From assembly GCA_013397865.1 (NCBI GenBank), contig VZTI01005203.1, positions 1,083,678 through 1,147,677 of the forward strand: 64,000 bases of DNA. The letters run 5' to 3'. The position numbers and the translations under genes are program-made. The DNA is from Struthidea cinerea (lineage: Eukaryota; Chordata; Aves; Passeriformes; Corcoracidae). Under the pieces are notes generated by a model. That model saw only the letters and a program-made list of their open reading frames with translations. It was not told the origin of the DNA and made no database searches. Of this stretch, positions 11,701 to 24,965 are shown one piece after another. How positions within the stretch are numbered: the first letter of the stretch is position 1; each line of letters starts with the position of its first letter.

Positions 11701-12984
11701 TCAAAAATCCATTCTATTACTTTAATGGAGGACAAAGACATAAATTTCACATTCTTCTTTTTGACTGAAACTGTCAAGAGCTGGAAAGAGTGACTAGGGA
11801 AGATAAAATCTGATGGTCTCAATGTGCTAATTAAATGGCATGGGAAAACACTGTATTTCAGCACAAGCCAAAAACGGAAGAACTCAGAGCCTTCAAGTAA
11901 TTTGCTTCAAGAACTCTGCCATTAGGACATTAGGTCATGAATTTTGTCTCAGATGTGTTGCTATAATACATTTGCATGGTTGCTATGATTTATGAAGCCT
12001 CAGAAAACCTATCGTTTCCTAGAGTTTAAGAGATAAAAATGCTCATAAGGAGATGTGGGAAATCAGGCTTATTGGCTGAGGTCAAATGCTCCCCAGTAAA
12101 GTAAGTACAGGGTGATGGTTCCTTAGTGTTTCTTTGACTTCCCCTTGTTCTTTTGATCCTGTCTCCCTGATAAATCTGAATCTGTGTGGAGAAGTATCCA
12201 AAAATGAAAATATCATCTTTGAAACAATGCCAGGCTTAGCAAGGGTCTCCTTCCCATAAGTTCAGAAAAGAATTATTTCTATGCTTGAGATTATTTTATT
12301 TTCTCGTTCATATATGTACAGCACCCCACTATGAAGATTTGAACAAAGCCAGGCAGATTTGGTAAAGTTCAGATGACCAACAGATACATAAACACTCAGA
12401 TATGCTGAATTATTAGCTTGAACTAAATATCCCAGGAAGCAGTGATGATCAAAACATCAGATCTTGTAGTTTCTGAATCCACACTGTTGTAGCCCAGATG
12501 GAAAGTTGCTTATCGCATAACGTAGGATCACGTATTATAAAGAAGATATTGAAAGGACATGGCACATTGAACAGCATCAGAGCATTCCACATTAAAGTTC
12601 AATTAGATCAGGACTTCTACTGTCTGAGAATACCAAGACAGAAAGTTAATGGACTGAGGTAGGAACAAAGGGAACAAGGAGTGCTTAATTACCTTCCAAG
12701 CATTTGATTGCGCAGCCTACCTATTTACAAGGCTCTTGTTGTATAAACATTGTTAATCCAAATAAAAAAATGGCCACATTTCTGCAGTTGCTAACTGGTG
12801 TTTGATAATGAGCAAAGTGTCACTTAGTTCACCGGCCCAGAGGTACTCTGGGGCAGCACTGGGTGTCAAAATGGGAATTTCCAAAAGGCTGAATCAAAAG
12901 GGAGCAAAGTTAATACCTGGTTTTTCCTTTCTTTTTCCTATGCCTTTAGTAGCACAATCTAGCACTTCTTGCTTTGTGTTTTCA

Positions 12985-13001
12985 AAAAAAAAAAAAAAAA
13001 A
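12985..13001. repeat. Poly-A run
   Basis: About 17 A residues are followed by AAGAAAAGAGA. No retrotransposed body or target duplication could be recognised next to it, so it is listed as a simple repeat. Confidence 0.9.
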
Positions 13002-15893
13002 GAAAAGAGAAATGGTATATGTAAGCTTGCATGGCTGATCTCAAAAAGGAACATAAACGTTCTTTCAAAAATTAAAACAATTCACAGCAAACCATTTTTT
13101 CTGCAGTGAAGTAGGGTACTGAAGAATAATAATGCGTGGAAAGAAATAAGCAAATACTGAAATGTTACAAAAACATTTTTAGAAGGGGAGTTATACAAAG
13201 TTTGAGTGCTGTACTGCCTGTATTAATGGCAGGTACACCTCTGCAATCTACATAACTGGCTGAAAAATGGAATGGGCCAGTTTAGAGAGTTTCATGGATT
13301 TGGTAAGGAGACATGGTTAAAAATATACATTGTTAATAAAAAAAGCTCACTATTTTTAAGGACAGAACACCTATTTAGTCTAGCAGGAGAAGGGAAATCT
13401 GAAGTACTGTGTGCCACTTCGGAGAAAAACGTAATTTCTGTTCCTTGGGCTTGCCTCTTCAGCTGTCTCTTCTGATTGCTCCACCATTTGTCACACTGTG
13501 AGGAGGGAAGGAGGTAGGGCCATCTGCTACTCACTACACTACACAATTCCTACTTAGTAGATGAAAGAGGGAAGCACAGCTGCAGTCCTGGCCAACTGTA
13601 AACTTCTTCATGGCAAGAAATTTTATATATTAACCTAAGTGCAAGCAATAGTTACCCTTACTTTGAGAGCTTGTAATGACAGTGATATTGGAACTCTTCT
13701 CTAAGCATTTCAAGAGAGGAGAAGCTAATTTACCAGGCTATAGATAGGATGGTCAAAGTGAACTTTAATTTCAGCTCAGAGGGGGGCCTTCTTGTAAAGA
13801 CGATTGCTATTTTTTTCCCAAGGAAAATATGGTTGATGCAACCTATCCGTATTGCAGTAAGCATCTGAAAGCTTTCAAAAAGGAATTTATCAGTCAAGTG
13901 AAACTGATAGAAATAAATAAAGTGAGTTTAATGGTAAGTGACTAATGGAATGGAGAAAACAGGCTTATATTGAAAGAGGCACTGCTGGCCTAGTAGGATG
14001 TCATTAACTGCAGTTAATCAAGAATGGGCCTTAATTTAATATCTTTATTAAAAGACTATTGCACAAAATATAAGAATAGTAAATTTCATCTGTATGATGA
14101 CAGATGCTGAAGGTCTTTGCAAATACCAGACAGGATTGGCTTCTTGCACAGAAAAAAAGTAAGTTAATCCAGTAAGTTTAAGAAGCAGCAGTTATATAAG
14201 ATGTAACATATAAATAACATAAGTAACAAGCTCCAAGTGAGAGTGAGGGAGACAACTGGGAAAAGAATCACTGCAAGCCAAGCCCAAAACCCTGTGTTTG
14301 AGCTACTGTGTAGCCATGAATACCATTTTGTGGGCAAAGGCACAAAGAGTGATGTGGTTTGGTCTGCTCCAGGAACAGCAAGTGACCTTTAAAGAGCCAC
14401 TAGTCATTCGGGGAGGCTTCGGGAGAGCAGGAAATGGAGGTTGACACTGTGGCACTAAGACTTGAATAGAGCTGCTCAAGAGAGACAATGTAAACAACCC
14501 GGAGCAAAATGAACCCCTATTTTAATCTTTTAACATTTTAATCACTTCAAAAAAATTCACAGGCAGAGATCCAGGTGTGCAGTTATGACAGCTCTATTAA
14601 ACTGAAGAAGAAAGAGGAATTGCTCCTTGGATTTGCCTTCCCACCTAAGCACACAATTACTAGTACTGCTTGGATGAGACTCCAGTTAAATCCCCAATGA
14701 CTAGTCTTGCTTAGCACCTTGCTTAGCATCACACTATATATGCCTTTTTGTGGCGATAATGGAGAAGCAAAGTGGTATGACACTTCTTATACACAAAGCA
14801 TGGCCCCTCTAATTTTTTAGATGAACTTTCCTCCACAACTTCTTGTGTGAAAAACCTTTTAGGATTGACTTTATTTCTCCTTTATACAAAAGTCTAACAG
14901 GGTTTACTGATCCAGTGCAAGATCAAACACAAAGTACTCTGATCAGAGGCATGTCAAAATATTAAAGAACACAGTGACAGCTTGTACCGCATTATCAGTT
15001 AAAACCACATTATACATCAACCACAACCTGTCTGGCTTGTGCATTTGATTAAGTCTCCTATTCAGCAGTGACTCATTTGTATTCCATGCTTGTCTGAATG
15101 ACAAATTGAACATTGTGTTGTGCTGCTACAAGATGTGTTAATAAACAGTGCTGGAAAGCCTTGATCTGAAAGGTGCTGCACCAGTGCCACTGCTAGAACA
15201 GAGGTTGATCCCAAAGCTGCAAAGCACTGCTAACTGCTCTTCGAGCAACCAGAAACAACTACAACCAGAAACCTCAGAAGGCTGGCAGAAGTGGTTTGAC
15301 TATGCAGGAGAGTGGAAAAGCGCACACAATGTGTTCCTTGAGTACAATGGTGCTAGTGCAAGCATGCTGATCTGTCATTGTCCCCTCCTCCTCGCTGTTA
15401 GTGGCTGCAGAGTAAAGCCCCTCTCCTCCTTTTTTTTCCTCCCTACAAGAAACTAAACGCCAAGCTTCATAGCAGACTGGAGCTGAATAATTAGTTCTCT
15501 TTCTCCATCAGACAGAAAGATGGAATTTACATGTATCCCCTATTTTCTATGTGGTTTCCTTTTGTTTTAAAGGAAAAAAAAAATCCTTAAAAACAGGCAG
15601 CTTCTTAGGGTGTATGGAAGCAGTAAAAGATGCTTTACCTGTTCTATCTGTTACATAGTTTTACAACTGTGCCACTTTACTCACAGTCTCTAACTACACA
15701 TGTAAAGCAAACGTTTTAAAAGAAGTGTTTATGTAAATATCTATGTGGTAAGTAGTTTTGCTCTTTACTTAATTTATAATGACAATAATCTTGCTGATTA
15801 AAGTCTTGATTTTGCTCATGAAAAAAAGAATACTCTTAAGGTATTTTTTTTGTTTGCTTGTTTGTGGCTCTATCACTGTATTAAATCTAGTGT

Positions 15894-15995
15894 TCTTTGA
15901 CTCTAACAGGAGTTATTTAAAAAAAAATACTTGATTTTGTATTTTCTTCTTTCCAACATAAAATCTTTGACTCTAACAGGAGCTATTTTAAAAAT
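15894..15995. repeat. Short direct repeat pair spaced 70 bases
   Basis: TCTTTGACTCTAACAGGAG followed by a TATTT/A-rich end occurs at 15894-15925 and again at 15964-15995, with few differences. The 70-base offset suggests a small local duplication within SYNE1 intron 28. Confidence 0.85.
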
Positions 15996-16561
15996 ATATC
16001 AGTTCATTTTTGATATGCAGAGAATAAATGAGATTTAGGCTAAATGAGATTTATTATTAGACGTAATAAGAACAAATATACCTTAATCACACTTTCTGAT
16101 TATTTTAGCAGTGTGTAAGATGCTAAATTAGCAAAAGATGTCCTCTTTACACACGTTGGCTTGCTCATTTGCCTTTTTTTTCTTTTTTTAACTTCATAGT
16201 TGTAGAGGCTAGTAAACCAATCAGTGAAAGAGCAAAGGTACACACATCACACTGACAACAACAAGAATGCAGAAGCACTGTTAGCTGCAGAGATGACAGG
16301 TTGCTGGAGACACTGTGGAAAGCAAGGAGCTGTAGCTGCAAGCCTGCTCTCTACTGGTCAGACAGAGATGGGGCAGTGCTGCTCCCGGAGCAATGCAGGG
16401 ATGCAAGCACTGGGCGAGCCATGGCAATGTTAGCATGTTATATTGCAGTCGTCTGAGGAGGGGAGAGAAAGTGATCCCAAGTCTCAATACTCTCCAATTC
16501 TGACTTTCAGTTTTGAGGCTGAAGTATTGAAAACCCACAAACTGAACAAAACGTTTCAGAG

Positions 16562-16610
16562 AAAAAAAAAAAAAAAAAGGAAGAAAGAAAGAAAGAAAGA
16601 AATAAAGAAA
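16562..16610. repeat. Poly-A then (GAAA)n microsatellite
   Basis: A run of about 17 A is followed by GGAAGAAAGAAAGAAAGAAAG and AATAAAG. This form often arises from the tail of an old retroelement, but no element body is recognisable upstream. Confidence 0.9.
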
Positions 16611-17084
16611 AGGATGTTAGTATGTCTCATCCAGATCTGTGGGTTTTCTGAATTCTAGAATATGATATTGGCCTATTACCTGCCTTAATTTAATATCTAG
16701 AGGTAAAGAGGATGATAGAAAGTGTTTGCCATGAACTTACTAGCATTCCTCTTAAATCATGCCAAAATAAAGTAATCATTAAATATCATGAGTGTAAACA
16801 CACAATCACTCTGCTCAGGCATATGAAAAATAAATGTTGATTACATGGGATTTCTGGGAAGCAAAAGCTGCAGATGTCCAAGGATTAGCCTGTAGCTCTA
16901 TTTAACAAAGAATTTGAAGTAATTGAAAGTCCCTTTTGCCAAACAGTTAACAAAAGGGAAGTTACCACTTGTGTAAGTCCTGACCACCTGATGGAGTCAG
17001 TTCGGGCTGAGAGGAATCACGGCCAATTTCTATCATCCCCTTGGAGTTCTGGAACAGAGTGCGGAAACCAGGAGAATAAGGTAC

Positions 17085-17143
17085 CTGCTATGTGGACTGC
17101 TGACAGAGGGTCCAGGCTGTGAGAGACTACATTTGCCCCGTGG
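17085..17143 (-). CDS. SYNE1: SYNE1 exon 28: Ser/Pro linker
   Basis: This 59-base exon encodes PRGKCSLSQPGPSVSSPHS plus the first two bases of an Arg codon (residues 1501-1520). It is part of the flexible, Ser-rich stretch between the last spectrin repeat and the KASH domain. It matches the human linker at nearly every residue as recalled. The acceptor is AAACAG and the donor AG|GTACCT. Confidence 0.96.
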
Positions 17144-18964
17144 CTGTTTGCAATGAACAGGGGGTAAAGAAAGAAGAATGTTCAGTCCAGGCAAATAAAG
17201 ACAAGCTACTGATGAAACTAAATTAAAAGTGCAGCAAAGGAAACACAAAAAAAAATAAATAAATCAGATGAAGTGACCAATACCCATGAACCAAGGAAAC
17301 TGGCTTTTCTTTGCACCTAGCTGAGTATGAAAATTATTGGAACGTACATAGGGAACTCAAAAATAACAGTTTAGACATTATGAACAGTAGCTCTGGGTTT
17401 TAAAAAAAGTCTCTAGAAATTTAGTTCAAATAATTTGTAATATGAAACAGATGAAATCTAACTAAGCTGGATATGGAAAAATATATAGATTTATAAATGC
17501 ACATGCAGAAAAATTAATATTCTCAAGGAAAAAGGTCCAGGACCCTCCTTTGACAAGTTTTGCCTCTCCTCCACCCCACAATTTTGAAGGCCAAATAACT
17601 GGAGGTGCATTCTTGCACTCACAGCTATTTGCTGGGTTATATAATGCAGTTAGATGTTTATAGTTCTGATTGTATTTTTTTTATTAGTGTTTATTTATTT
17701 AGTATCAGCATATTTGGCACTGAAATTCTAAACAGTATCACTTCAGTCTTCAAAATTGTGTGGGTGCAGAACCCAGAAGTTTGAAAACGAGACCCAAGGA
17801 ATCATACAACTTAGCTATGAATTATGGACAAAAAAAAAGAAAAAAAATGTAGTCACGTACATGAACAATAACAAATTAGAGATAGATAAATCCTAATTAA
17901 AATATTAAGATGAAACCTATAGTAATTCTAAATGCTCTCTAGACAAAGATTTTATGGTAAAATACTTCTCCATTTCCTGGAATGGTCAGGCAACCTTCAG
18001 TTACATCTGTGATATCAGAATTATTATAAATTATTTAGGTTTATATTTAAAAGACAAAAACAGCGACCTCTGAAATAAAATGTTAAGGTTTATATTCTCC
18101 TTTGGAAAAGCCAGTATTCCTTTACATTCTCATACTAGCATCTAAAAGGAAACTAGTGAATGTAAACAAAAATTAAAAAAAAAATCAATTTCAAGAGCCA
18201 TAAATTTATCAAGACAGAACTCAGAGGCTTTACAAAAAAAAGTGCAAATGGAAAAACAAAGCAAAACAAAACAAAACCAATCTGATTGCCTTAAGAACTA
18301 AGGAAAAAAGCAAATTAATCAACCAATAGAATTGCAGAAAAAGACAAAATAATTGCAGTTCCAATTTGGGCTCAGAGTATGGAAGTGTTAAGTACTAGGC
18401 ATGTATTGCTATATTTCTTGAATTTTGTGCCAGCGATGTAAATGGACAACTCCAGAGTTGCCACCATAGCCATTGATTAGGTCCTGCACAACTAGCTGGT
18501 TTGAATAATGTTTTGTGCCCTTCAGCTCTACTTAGCCATTCATCCAAAGTCTCAATAAGACCGTCTGCAACCTGCATCAGAAATGACAAAAAAACTTATT
18601 GAGATTCTTGATGAAGCAGCTCTGAAGAGAAGGCCAAACAGAAATGGAGGACTGATTATACCAGACAAGACCAGACTTCGGGGTGCTGCCATCACTAGAG
18701 CAAAATACAAGAGACACGACATGCCATACCATGGTAAACCAACCACACTGACAGCCCTGGTTTCAGATAGTTATTTACCACTTCTGGTTTCATGCAGGAT
18801 GGGATATGCAGCAGGGTTGGGGAAAGCAGCTGTGTTTTGCTTTTGGTTTATGCTATTTCCTTTCCTAACAAGTGAGAAGGGGTGACTTCCAGCTGGCTAG
18901 AACTGCTGTAGACATCTAGAGCTCCCACCCAAGAGGTGGAAGAAAATAAATGACGTGAAATTAC

Positions 18965-19054
18965 CGTTCTCTGTCTGCTTGGAGTGCTTCTTCCAGATAC
19001 AGGACTCACTGAGCCTGATGTGTCTAATTCATCAGAAGACCATGAGGACAATTC
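18965..19054 (-). CDS. SYNE1: SYNE1 exon 27: Ser-rich linker
   Basis: The 30 codons (residues 1471-1500) begin ELSSWSSDELDTSGSVSP and end RSTPSRQRT. Both borders are phase 0 (acceptor TTTAG, donor ACG|GTAATT). Compared with human as recalled, one residue is absent in the SSADELD segment and the first two residues differ. The abundance of Ser and Thr-Pro suggests a phosphorylated, disordered linker, which is an inference. Confidence 0.96.
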
Positions 19055-20028
19055 CTAAAGTTCAGAAGGAATGGAGCTCAGAAATACAGCAACTAGCTGT
19101 ACAGGTAAGCAAACTATAAAAACTAACAAGTGAAATTCCAGCAGAGTTATTTCCAAGGCAAATAAAATAAAGCAGCTAAATTTTGTTACCAAATTTTAAA
19201 AGACTAAGGTATTACATGTATTCTGTCAGCCCTAAAGGAAAAGAGAAGCAAACAGTAGTTAAAACTTCTTTTTTTTTTAGGTGACATATTTTCCACCAAA
19301 GTCAATACAGGGGAAAAAACAGTTGTTCTTTACTGGCTGTGAATCACAAGAAGTTTGGTACTACCATGATTTTAATTAAACAGGCAGAAATCCACTAGAA
19401 GAAGCAAAGAGCTGAGTTCTTGTGCTTTAAGTTCCTACTAGTCCAAGACTTTTAAAAAAAAGTTAACTAAAGGAGAGCCTTGAAATCTTTACTTTATATC
19501 TGTCACTGCTGGCAAAGACGTATGTGTAACTCCCTCTCACACACCCTGAGATGCACGACAATTGGAAGATTTGGACTACAGCTCAAAGCTTAAGAGGCAC
19601 ATATGACAGACTCCTACAGAATTTAGTTTATGCTTTTTTTTCTCTCTTTGACAGAGTGTGCATTAACGTCCTTTCCAGTGACAACTGACATACTATAATT
19701 TTCAGTACTGCAACTGGAATAATTATCTCATATACTTTGCCAGTTGACTGATTCAGTAATAGCAGGGTAAACAAACCAAGAAGTTCAGTAATTATTGCTA
19801 TACCAAATAGAAAAATATTAGTGAATTAAAAAACCCCACCATATCAGAAGAGATATTTACATTATGAAGTTTAAGATTACTTTACGGTATTCAAGATTAC
19901 ACATTCCACCTTGATAAGCACTGCAAACCACAGAAACAGAGCAGCCAACAGCATCGTTCAGAGAAAGGCAGTCAAAACAGCAGGAAATACGCTCAATGAA
20001 CAGAAAGGAATAAAAAGACGTGACTTAC

Positions 20029-20241
20029 CAGCTGGCTACTTGAAATGTCTAGAATTTTCTCTAGGTCTTTAATATGACGTGTGACCTCTTTCAAGAGGAG
20101 CTTCAGTCTGTTTCCAATGACATGTACCTTTTCTTTGGCTTCGAGACAATCCTTGCCTTCAGCATTGACTAGCAATTGGCAAGACATATCTTGCAGTGAC
20201 GCCACCTTCAACTGAGACTCCAGCAGTTCACGTCTGATTTG
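20029..20241 (-). CDS. SYNE1: SYNE1 exon 26: last spectrin repeat, C-terminal half
   Basis: The exon encodes 71 residues (1400-1470), including QDMSCQLLVNAEG and HVIGNRLKLLLKEV, which form the closing helices of the final spectrin repeat. The acceptor is GGCAACAG and the donor CTG|GTAAGT, both phase 0. Human nesprin-1 shows the same block with small differences near the start (QIRREL here, QIKHEL in human). Confidence 0.96.
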
Positions 20242-20611
20242 CTGTTGCCAAGGCAAGCATCAAATTTTTTTAATAGCAGTTAAAAAAAAAAAAGGAAAAA
20301 AGCTAGAACTCACAAAACTCAACACTTGACATTAAAGAAATGGAAAAAAAAAAGCGAAGCAATACAAATTTCTAATTTGACAGGAAGATATACAGAAGCC
20401 TAGTAGTTGCCTGAGATCTAAAATCATGTGTTGTGCTACTAATGAAAGTGAGTGGTGTTCCCTACCAAGGTAAAGTCAGTCACTGACACGGGTCCCACAG
20501 CTCTGTGTTAGCACACAATGTACAGTGCTAACCCTCAAGAGAAAGAGAAATCTGATTAGATGTTCTTCTGGCGATGTGTTTTGGGAGAGAAAAGGGTGAT
20601 TATAGTCCTAC

Positions 20612-20740
20612 CATCAGAAGTCTGTGATGATCCTGCAGTATTTCTGAGTCCAAATTTGGATTGATGGGCACAATCTCATTTTTTCTTCTGTCAATATTCT
20701 CCAACCAAAGCAGCAAACCATGGCTCAGTTCATGGAAATC
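20612..20740 (-). CDS. SYNE1: SYNE1 exon 25: spectrin repeat segment
   Basis: The 43 codons (residues 1357-1399) begin DFHELSHGLLLWLENIDRR and end DHHRLLM. The LLLWLENIDRR segment carries the conserved helix-A tryptophan of a spectrin repeat. Borders are phase 0 (TTGCAG acceptor, ATG|GTAGGA donor). The introns on both sides are short (346 and 370 bases). Confidence 0.96.
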
Positions 20741-21086
20741 CTGCAAGTGATGAATCATCATTTTAATAGGGTAGCAAAATATTCCACTCAAATTCAGGTT
20801 TTTAATTTATCCTCTGATAAGTCCTACTAGCTAAATAAAATAACTTCCACAAAGGGTACAATAGAATATTAGAATACTGTTCCAGAGATAACAAATTTAG
20901 TAAATATTGGGCTGTAAATGGATGTTTCAGGTAGTGCAGGTGCATCGTTGAGAAAAACACATGCCAAAGCTGTATTTTGGCTTCCGCAGGCAAGTTTCAG
21001 ACAGATCATGAGCACTCCAGACAACTAAATGGTTTATATTTTCAATATGTGGGGTGCTGACAATTTGAAATAGGCACAGTACAGAC

Positions 21087-21287
21087 CTGGCACTGTATTA
21101 ATGCATCCTGCAACGAGCTGCGCCACTCTTCGATCATGCTGCACACGTGCTCCCAGCGCACGTTCATCTGAGTCAGGCGCTCCTGGAGCTTCTTGCTCTC
21201 CTGGCTGTCTGACTGAGTGAACTCTGAGCTGCACAGATTGATGGACAAGATGATTGCTTTGCGGTTATCAATTGCTTTCTGCAGCTC
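21087..21287 (-). CDS. SYNE1: SYNE1 exon 24: spectrin repeat segment
   Basis: The 67 residues (1290-1356) begin ELQKAIDNRKAIILSINLC and include NVRWEHVCSMIEEWRSSLQ, a typical helix-C signature with its Trp. The borders are phase 0 (ATCAAG acceptor, CAG|GTCTGT donor). The polypeptide follows human nesprin-1 through the whole exon apart from conservative changes. Confidence 0.96.
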
Positions 21288-22761
21288 CTTGATGATAAGA
21301 CAAAGGGGAAGAAAGAATGGAAATTGGTAAAATGTGACTTTCAGGAAAAAAAAAACAGAGAAGGCACCACAAGACTGGAATGATTTGCCATCAGCAGCTG
21401 CAGAAAGGCACCATACTGTAACATGTCCCTTTACTCTGGATATGACATTTCTGTGCTCACTCTGTGACTCTGCAAACATTCACCCTTTAACATCTACTAA
21501 AATTTTACTGTGAGCATAAACAAGACCAAGCCAATTAAACTTGTAAAGTCTTAAAAGCCTGAAGTCAGAGTTAAATTTTAAAGATCTGGCTCATGTTTCA
21601 GATATTTTAAAGACAGAGTAGGTCCAACAAAATTTAAAGACGTAGTACAACTGTATTTTAGCTCACAATAAAACTTTTGCCCTCACTTCTCAGTTTTGCT
21701 GATTAACATGAAAACCAACATATTTTCAAGTGGAAACTGCTGTCATCAGTATTTTAAAATAAAAGCTTTTACTGAGAGAAACAAAAACATACAAAGAGTA
21801 TAAAGAACTTCAATTTATAGAGCACAGCTTGTATAAAAACTTGGATTTGTTTACATTGGAAGCCAGAAAAGAATCCCCACCTCTTTTGGTTTGGAGGGTA
21901 CTAATGGGCTTTCAAAGAGGGGGTGAGATAAGAAGAGAATTCTTATGAAATGTCCTGTTTTCCACCTACATTACAGCATTTACTTAAAAGCACGATGTCA
22001 CAGTAACCTCTGTAGTACTTATGGCAGCTATATTTGGATTACAGTGAAAATCAGCACTGACATGCTTCACATGGACCGCTGCCGGAAACAGCCTTTACTA
22101 TCTGTTCACCTCATCCCTGCCATGAAGCACAGTGCATTTTGACACTGGTTCCCATATTTTCGTGCCCACGCTTGTAAGATACTAGTAACTCAATGTGAAG
22201 TTGTAGGCCACCACATTTGCAGATCTTTATAGCTGTAAAATATATGAGAGAGATGAAAAAGTAACATTCAGATCTTGATGCACCTGAGATGACGGAAGAA
22301 GAAAAGGAATGTTGCAAAGGGGCATCAAATTTTTCCTATGTTGCACTGATGACACTGGGTAGGTTACAATCCTTTTGGACTCTTTCCTTCCTCCACACAA
22401 AGCTGTGTATCTCAATGAGGCATTTCTTTTGGAGCAGCTATTTTGTTACCTATTTGAGCAGAAGAGAATTGATCTAACTCGGCACTATTTTTTATTTCAT
22501 AAGTTTGGGTGACATCAGGAGTTATCTGTACATTCTGGAATTACAGAATTGCCACAGAATTACTATTCCAAGACTTAGTTTGGATTGCCAGTGGTACATT
22601 TTCCTGCCAACAGGTGATTCAGAAAATCCCTTTCCCAGCTACTTTATCAGCAGCAGCCTGCTATGTGGAGCAAACCAGACGTAATTATTGGCAACCTCTT
22701 TAACATACCTGTTGCGTTCAGTTTTACAAGGTAACTCATGGAAAAGAGCAGTAAAACTCAC

Positions 22762-22973
22762 TTTCAGTTTTTTAATTCTGAGCTCAATAGTTTGTATGTC
22801 AGTGCTGAGATCAAGGCGGTGGAGCTTCTCCAGTTCCTCTTCAGTTTCTCCCAACCAAGCCCAGATGCTATTAAGGTCGGAGTTGAACTGCTGCCATTGC
22901 TGTAGGTTCTGCTTCATCCTCAGCTCCTTGCTTAGAGCTTGAGCCTGGATTAATTCCCATCTTTCAATTACAC
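22762..22973 (-). CDS. SYNE1: SYNE1 exon 23: spectrin repeat segment
   Basis: This exon completes a split Gly and adds 70 codons (residues 1219-1289). It includes VIERWELIQAQALSKELRM, the helix-A motif IWAWLGETEEELEKL and DIQTIELRIKKLK. It closes one repeat and opens the next. The acceptor is TTACAG and the donor AAA|GTGAGT. Confidence 0.97.
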
Positions 22974-24125
22974 CTGTAATTACAAACACCAAATTCAACA
23001 AAAGACAAAAAAATCACCTAGCTACACACACACAATTGCATGAGTTGAATACTGTTCAGGACAAAAAGATGCTCCATAAAAACCCTAAGCCACAAACTCT
23101 AACCACATTAAAAACTAAGTTAGATTTAAGAAAGTGATGTTGGAGAGAAAGAATGAAGAATCTTGATGATTCCAGTCAGCAGGCAATTTTGTTGCTCTCT
23201 AATGTCAGACTTCTATGTGCAGAATTAAGCTGATACATGCAGGTCTCTAAAAACAGGTTATGCTGGCAAAAAAAGACATCTTAAATTACCATAAATGCAA
23301 ACCAGACGAGAAATCTGAATATATCTAACTAACCACATATTATTTTCATTGGTAGTTGTGCCTATCACACTTTAATGGTCACAGCTCACTACATTTGCCT
23401 AAGCTACTGCTGATGCATTGGATAAACACCTGCACTAAAAAGAAATAAATTAGGGGCTATTTCTTCTTGCTAGTTATCTTGAAATGCTATGGCCGAAGGA
23501 AAAGTTGTATCATTCCATCAACTTAAAATTTAAAAATAAAAAACCCACAACAAAATAAAAGAGACTATATGGGTAGCATATCTTGTCAAACTAAGAATGG
23601 AGATGATGCCTTTATAGTCTCTGGAATAAATCCATGTTTTTACAATCCAATATCTCTTGTTCTACAGCTGATGTTTAAAATTAGGTGAATACTTCTATCA
23701 GGTGAAAATAAATTTCTTTACTGTAGGCAGATAATCTTAGAGGTGAAAGCTAATATTAGAAGAAACAAATGCTGACTTAGGTGTTTTGTACAGCAATATA
23801 AGCAACCTTTTTCATGAGAAATCTTACAACAAAAACCCATTGCATCCACAGGGACTTTCTAAAAGGCTTAGGGTTATGCCTCATGATATGAAGGGGTTCT
23901 TAAAATGGACTTGTATGCCTAAACTCTTCATAGGGCATACACAAGGAGTGTGTATTAATTACTATTCCTTTCTATTCCTATTAAAAGATGTTAAACAGAA
24001 CATGGTAACAGACAGTCATATAAATATATATGTCAGCAAAGAATACCAATGTTTATTCAGAAAATCTTTGCATGTTTGCTACTTTCCACAATTGCTGTTC
24101 ATCAAATGAACTACATGTTACTTAC

Positions 24126-24252
24126 CAGCTGTTTGTGTTTCAGTACTGTCCATGTTAATGAGTCCTGAAAATTTTTCTTCTTCCTCCTTCAGTTTATATC
24201 CAAGCCTCCTTACTGAGTCTATGCTTCCACTGCATTCACCTAGCAGTTTCAT
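24126..24252 (-). CDS. SYNE1: SYNE1 exon 22: spectrin repeat segment
   Basis: The 42 codons plus one base (residues 1177-1219) begin MKLLGECSGSIDSVRRLGY and continue with LKEEEEKFSGL. The initial Met is internal and matches the human sequence at this junction. The donor G|GTAAGT joins to exon 23 through a Gly codon. Confidence 0.96.
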
Positions 24253-24965
24253 CTGTGTTAACAAACAAAATACCCCTTTTCAATAGGCACTGTACAGGAC
24301 CAATTGTATGGGCAGTGTGAATTACAATGCAAATTACAGAAATTTCCAAAAGTAGAAGTGTGATGTAGTGAAGTAGAAATGCTCTTCTGCATTTTAAGAC
24401 ACTATGGGAAAGACACTAGAAGACCGATAAAGAAAATTAACCTAAATGTGGAAATACTATTATGCATCCAAGCAGCTAATTTTTAAATTCTGTCTGTAAT
24501 AAAATTACTTGAGTGGCTTAGAGAGAGATTTATCTTCCAGAAAACCTCTCCGAGAAAGCTTTTTAATCAGGGATTCCATACATGCAACCTTGCTTCCTAT
24601 GATGCACGTTTATAATGCATTAGCAATACTGTGCCTGAAGCTATAAAACCTGCTTTTAAAAGAAGAGGAAATTCAAACAAGGGTATCATCATTAGATGGA
24701 TAAAAGCATGTGTGAGAAAGTACTTCTAGACATCTGCAACAATGTAATAGGAAAATAAATTCCTTAGAGCCATGTTCCTCTAATCTTATGCTATTGTAAA
24801 CACACTAATAACATAAACAACAATAGCATGTGATTAAGGGTAGCAACCATATGAGTGAGTCTGAGAAGCAGTTACAGCTAATTGCTCTGCTGAGTATTTC
24901 CTTCAGTGGCAAAGCTAAGATAAGCTTGAAATGCGTATTTGTCTGGGGCTCCAAAACACACGCAC

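Larger units (their letters stand above)
10980..17084 (-). other. SYNE1: SYNE1 intron 28 (6.1 kb)
   Basis: This is the second longest intron here. It holds a 17-base triple tandem repeat (11651-11700), a poly-A run (12985-13001), a 70-base-spaced direct repeat (15894-15995) and a poly-A/GAAA tract (16562-16610). I found no further exon. The open frames in it lack spectrin or KASH features. Confidence 0.8.
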
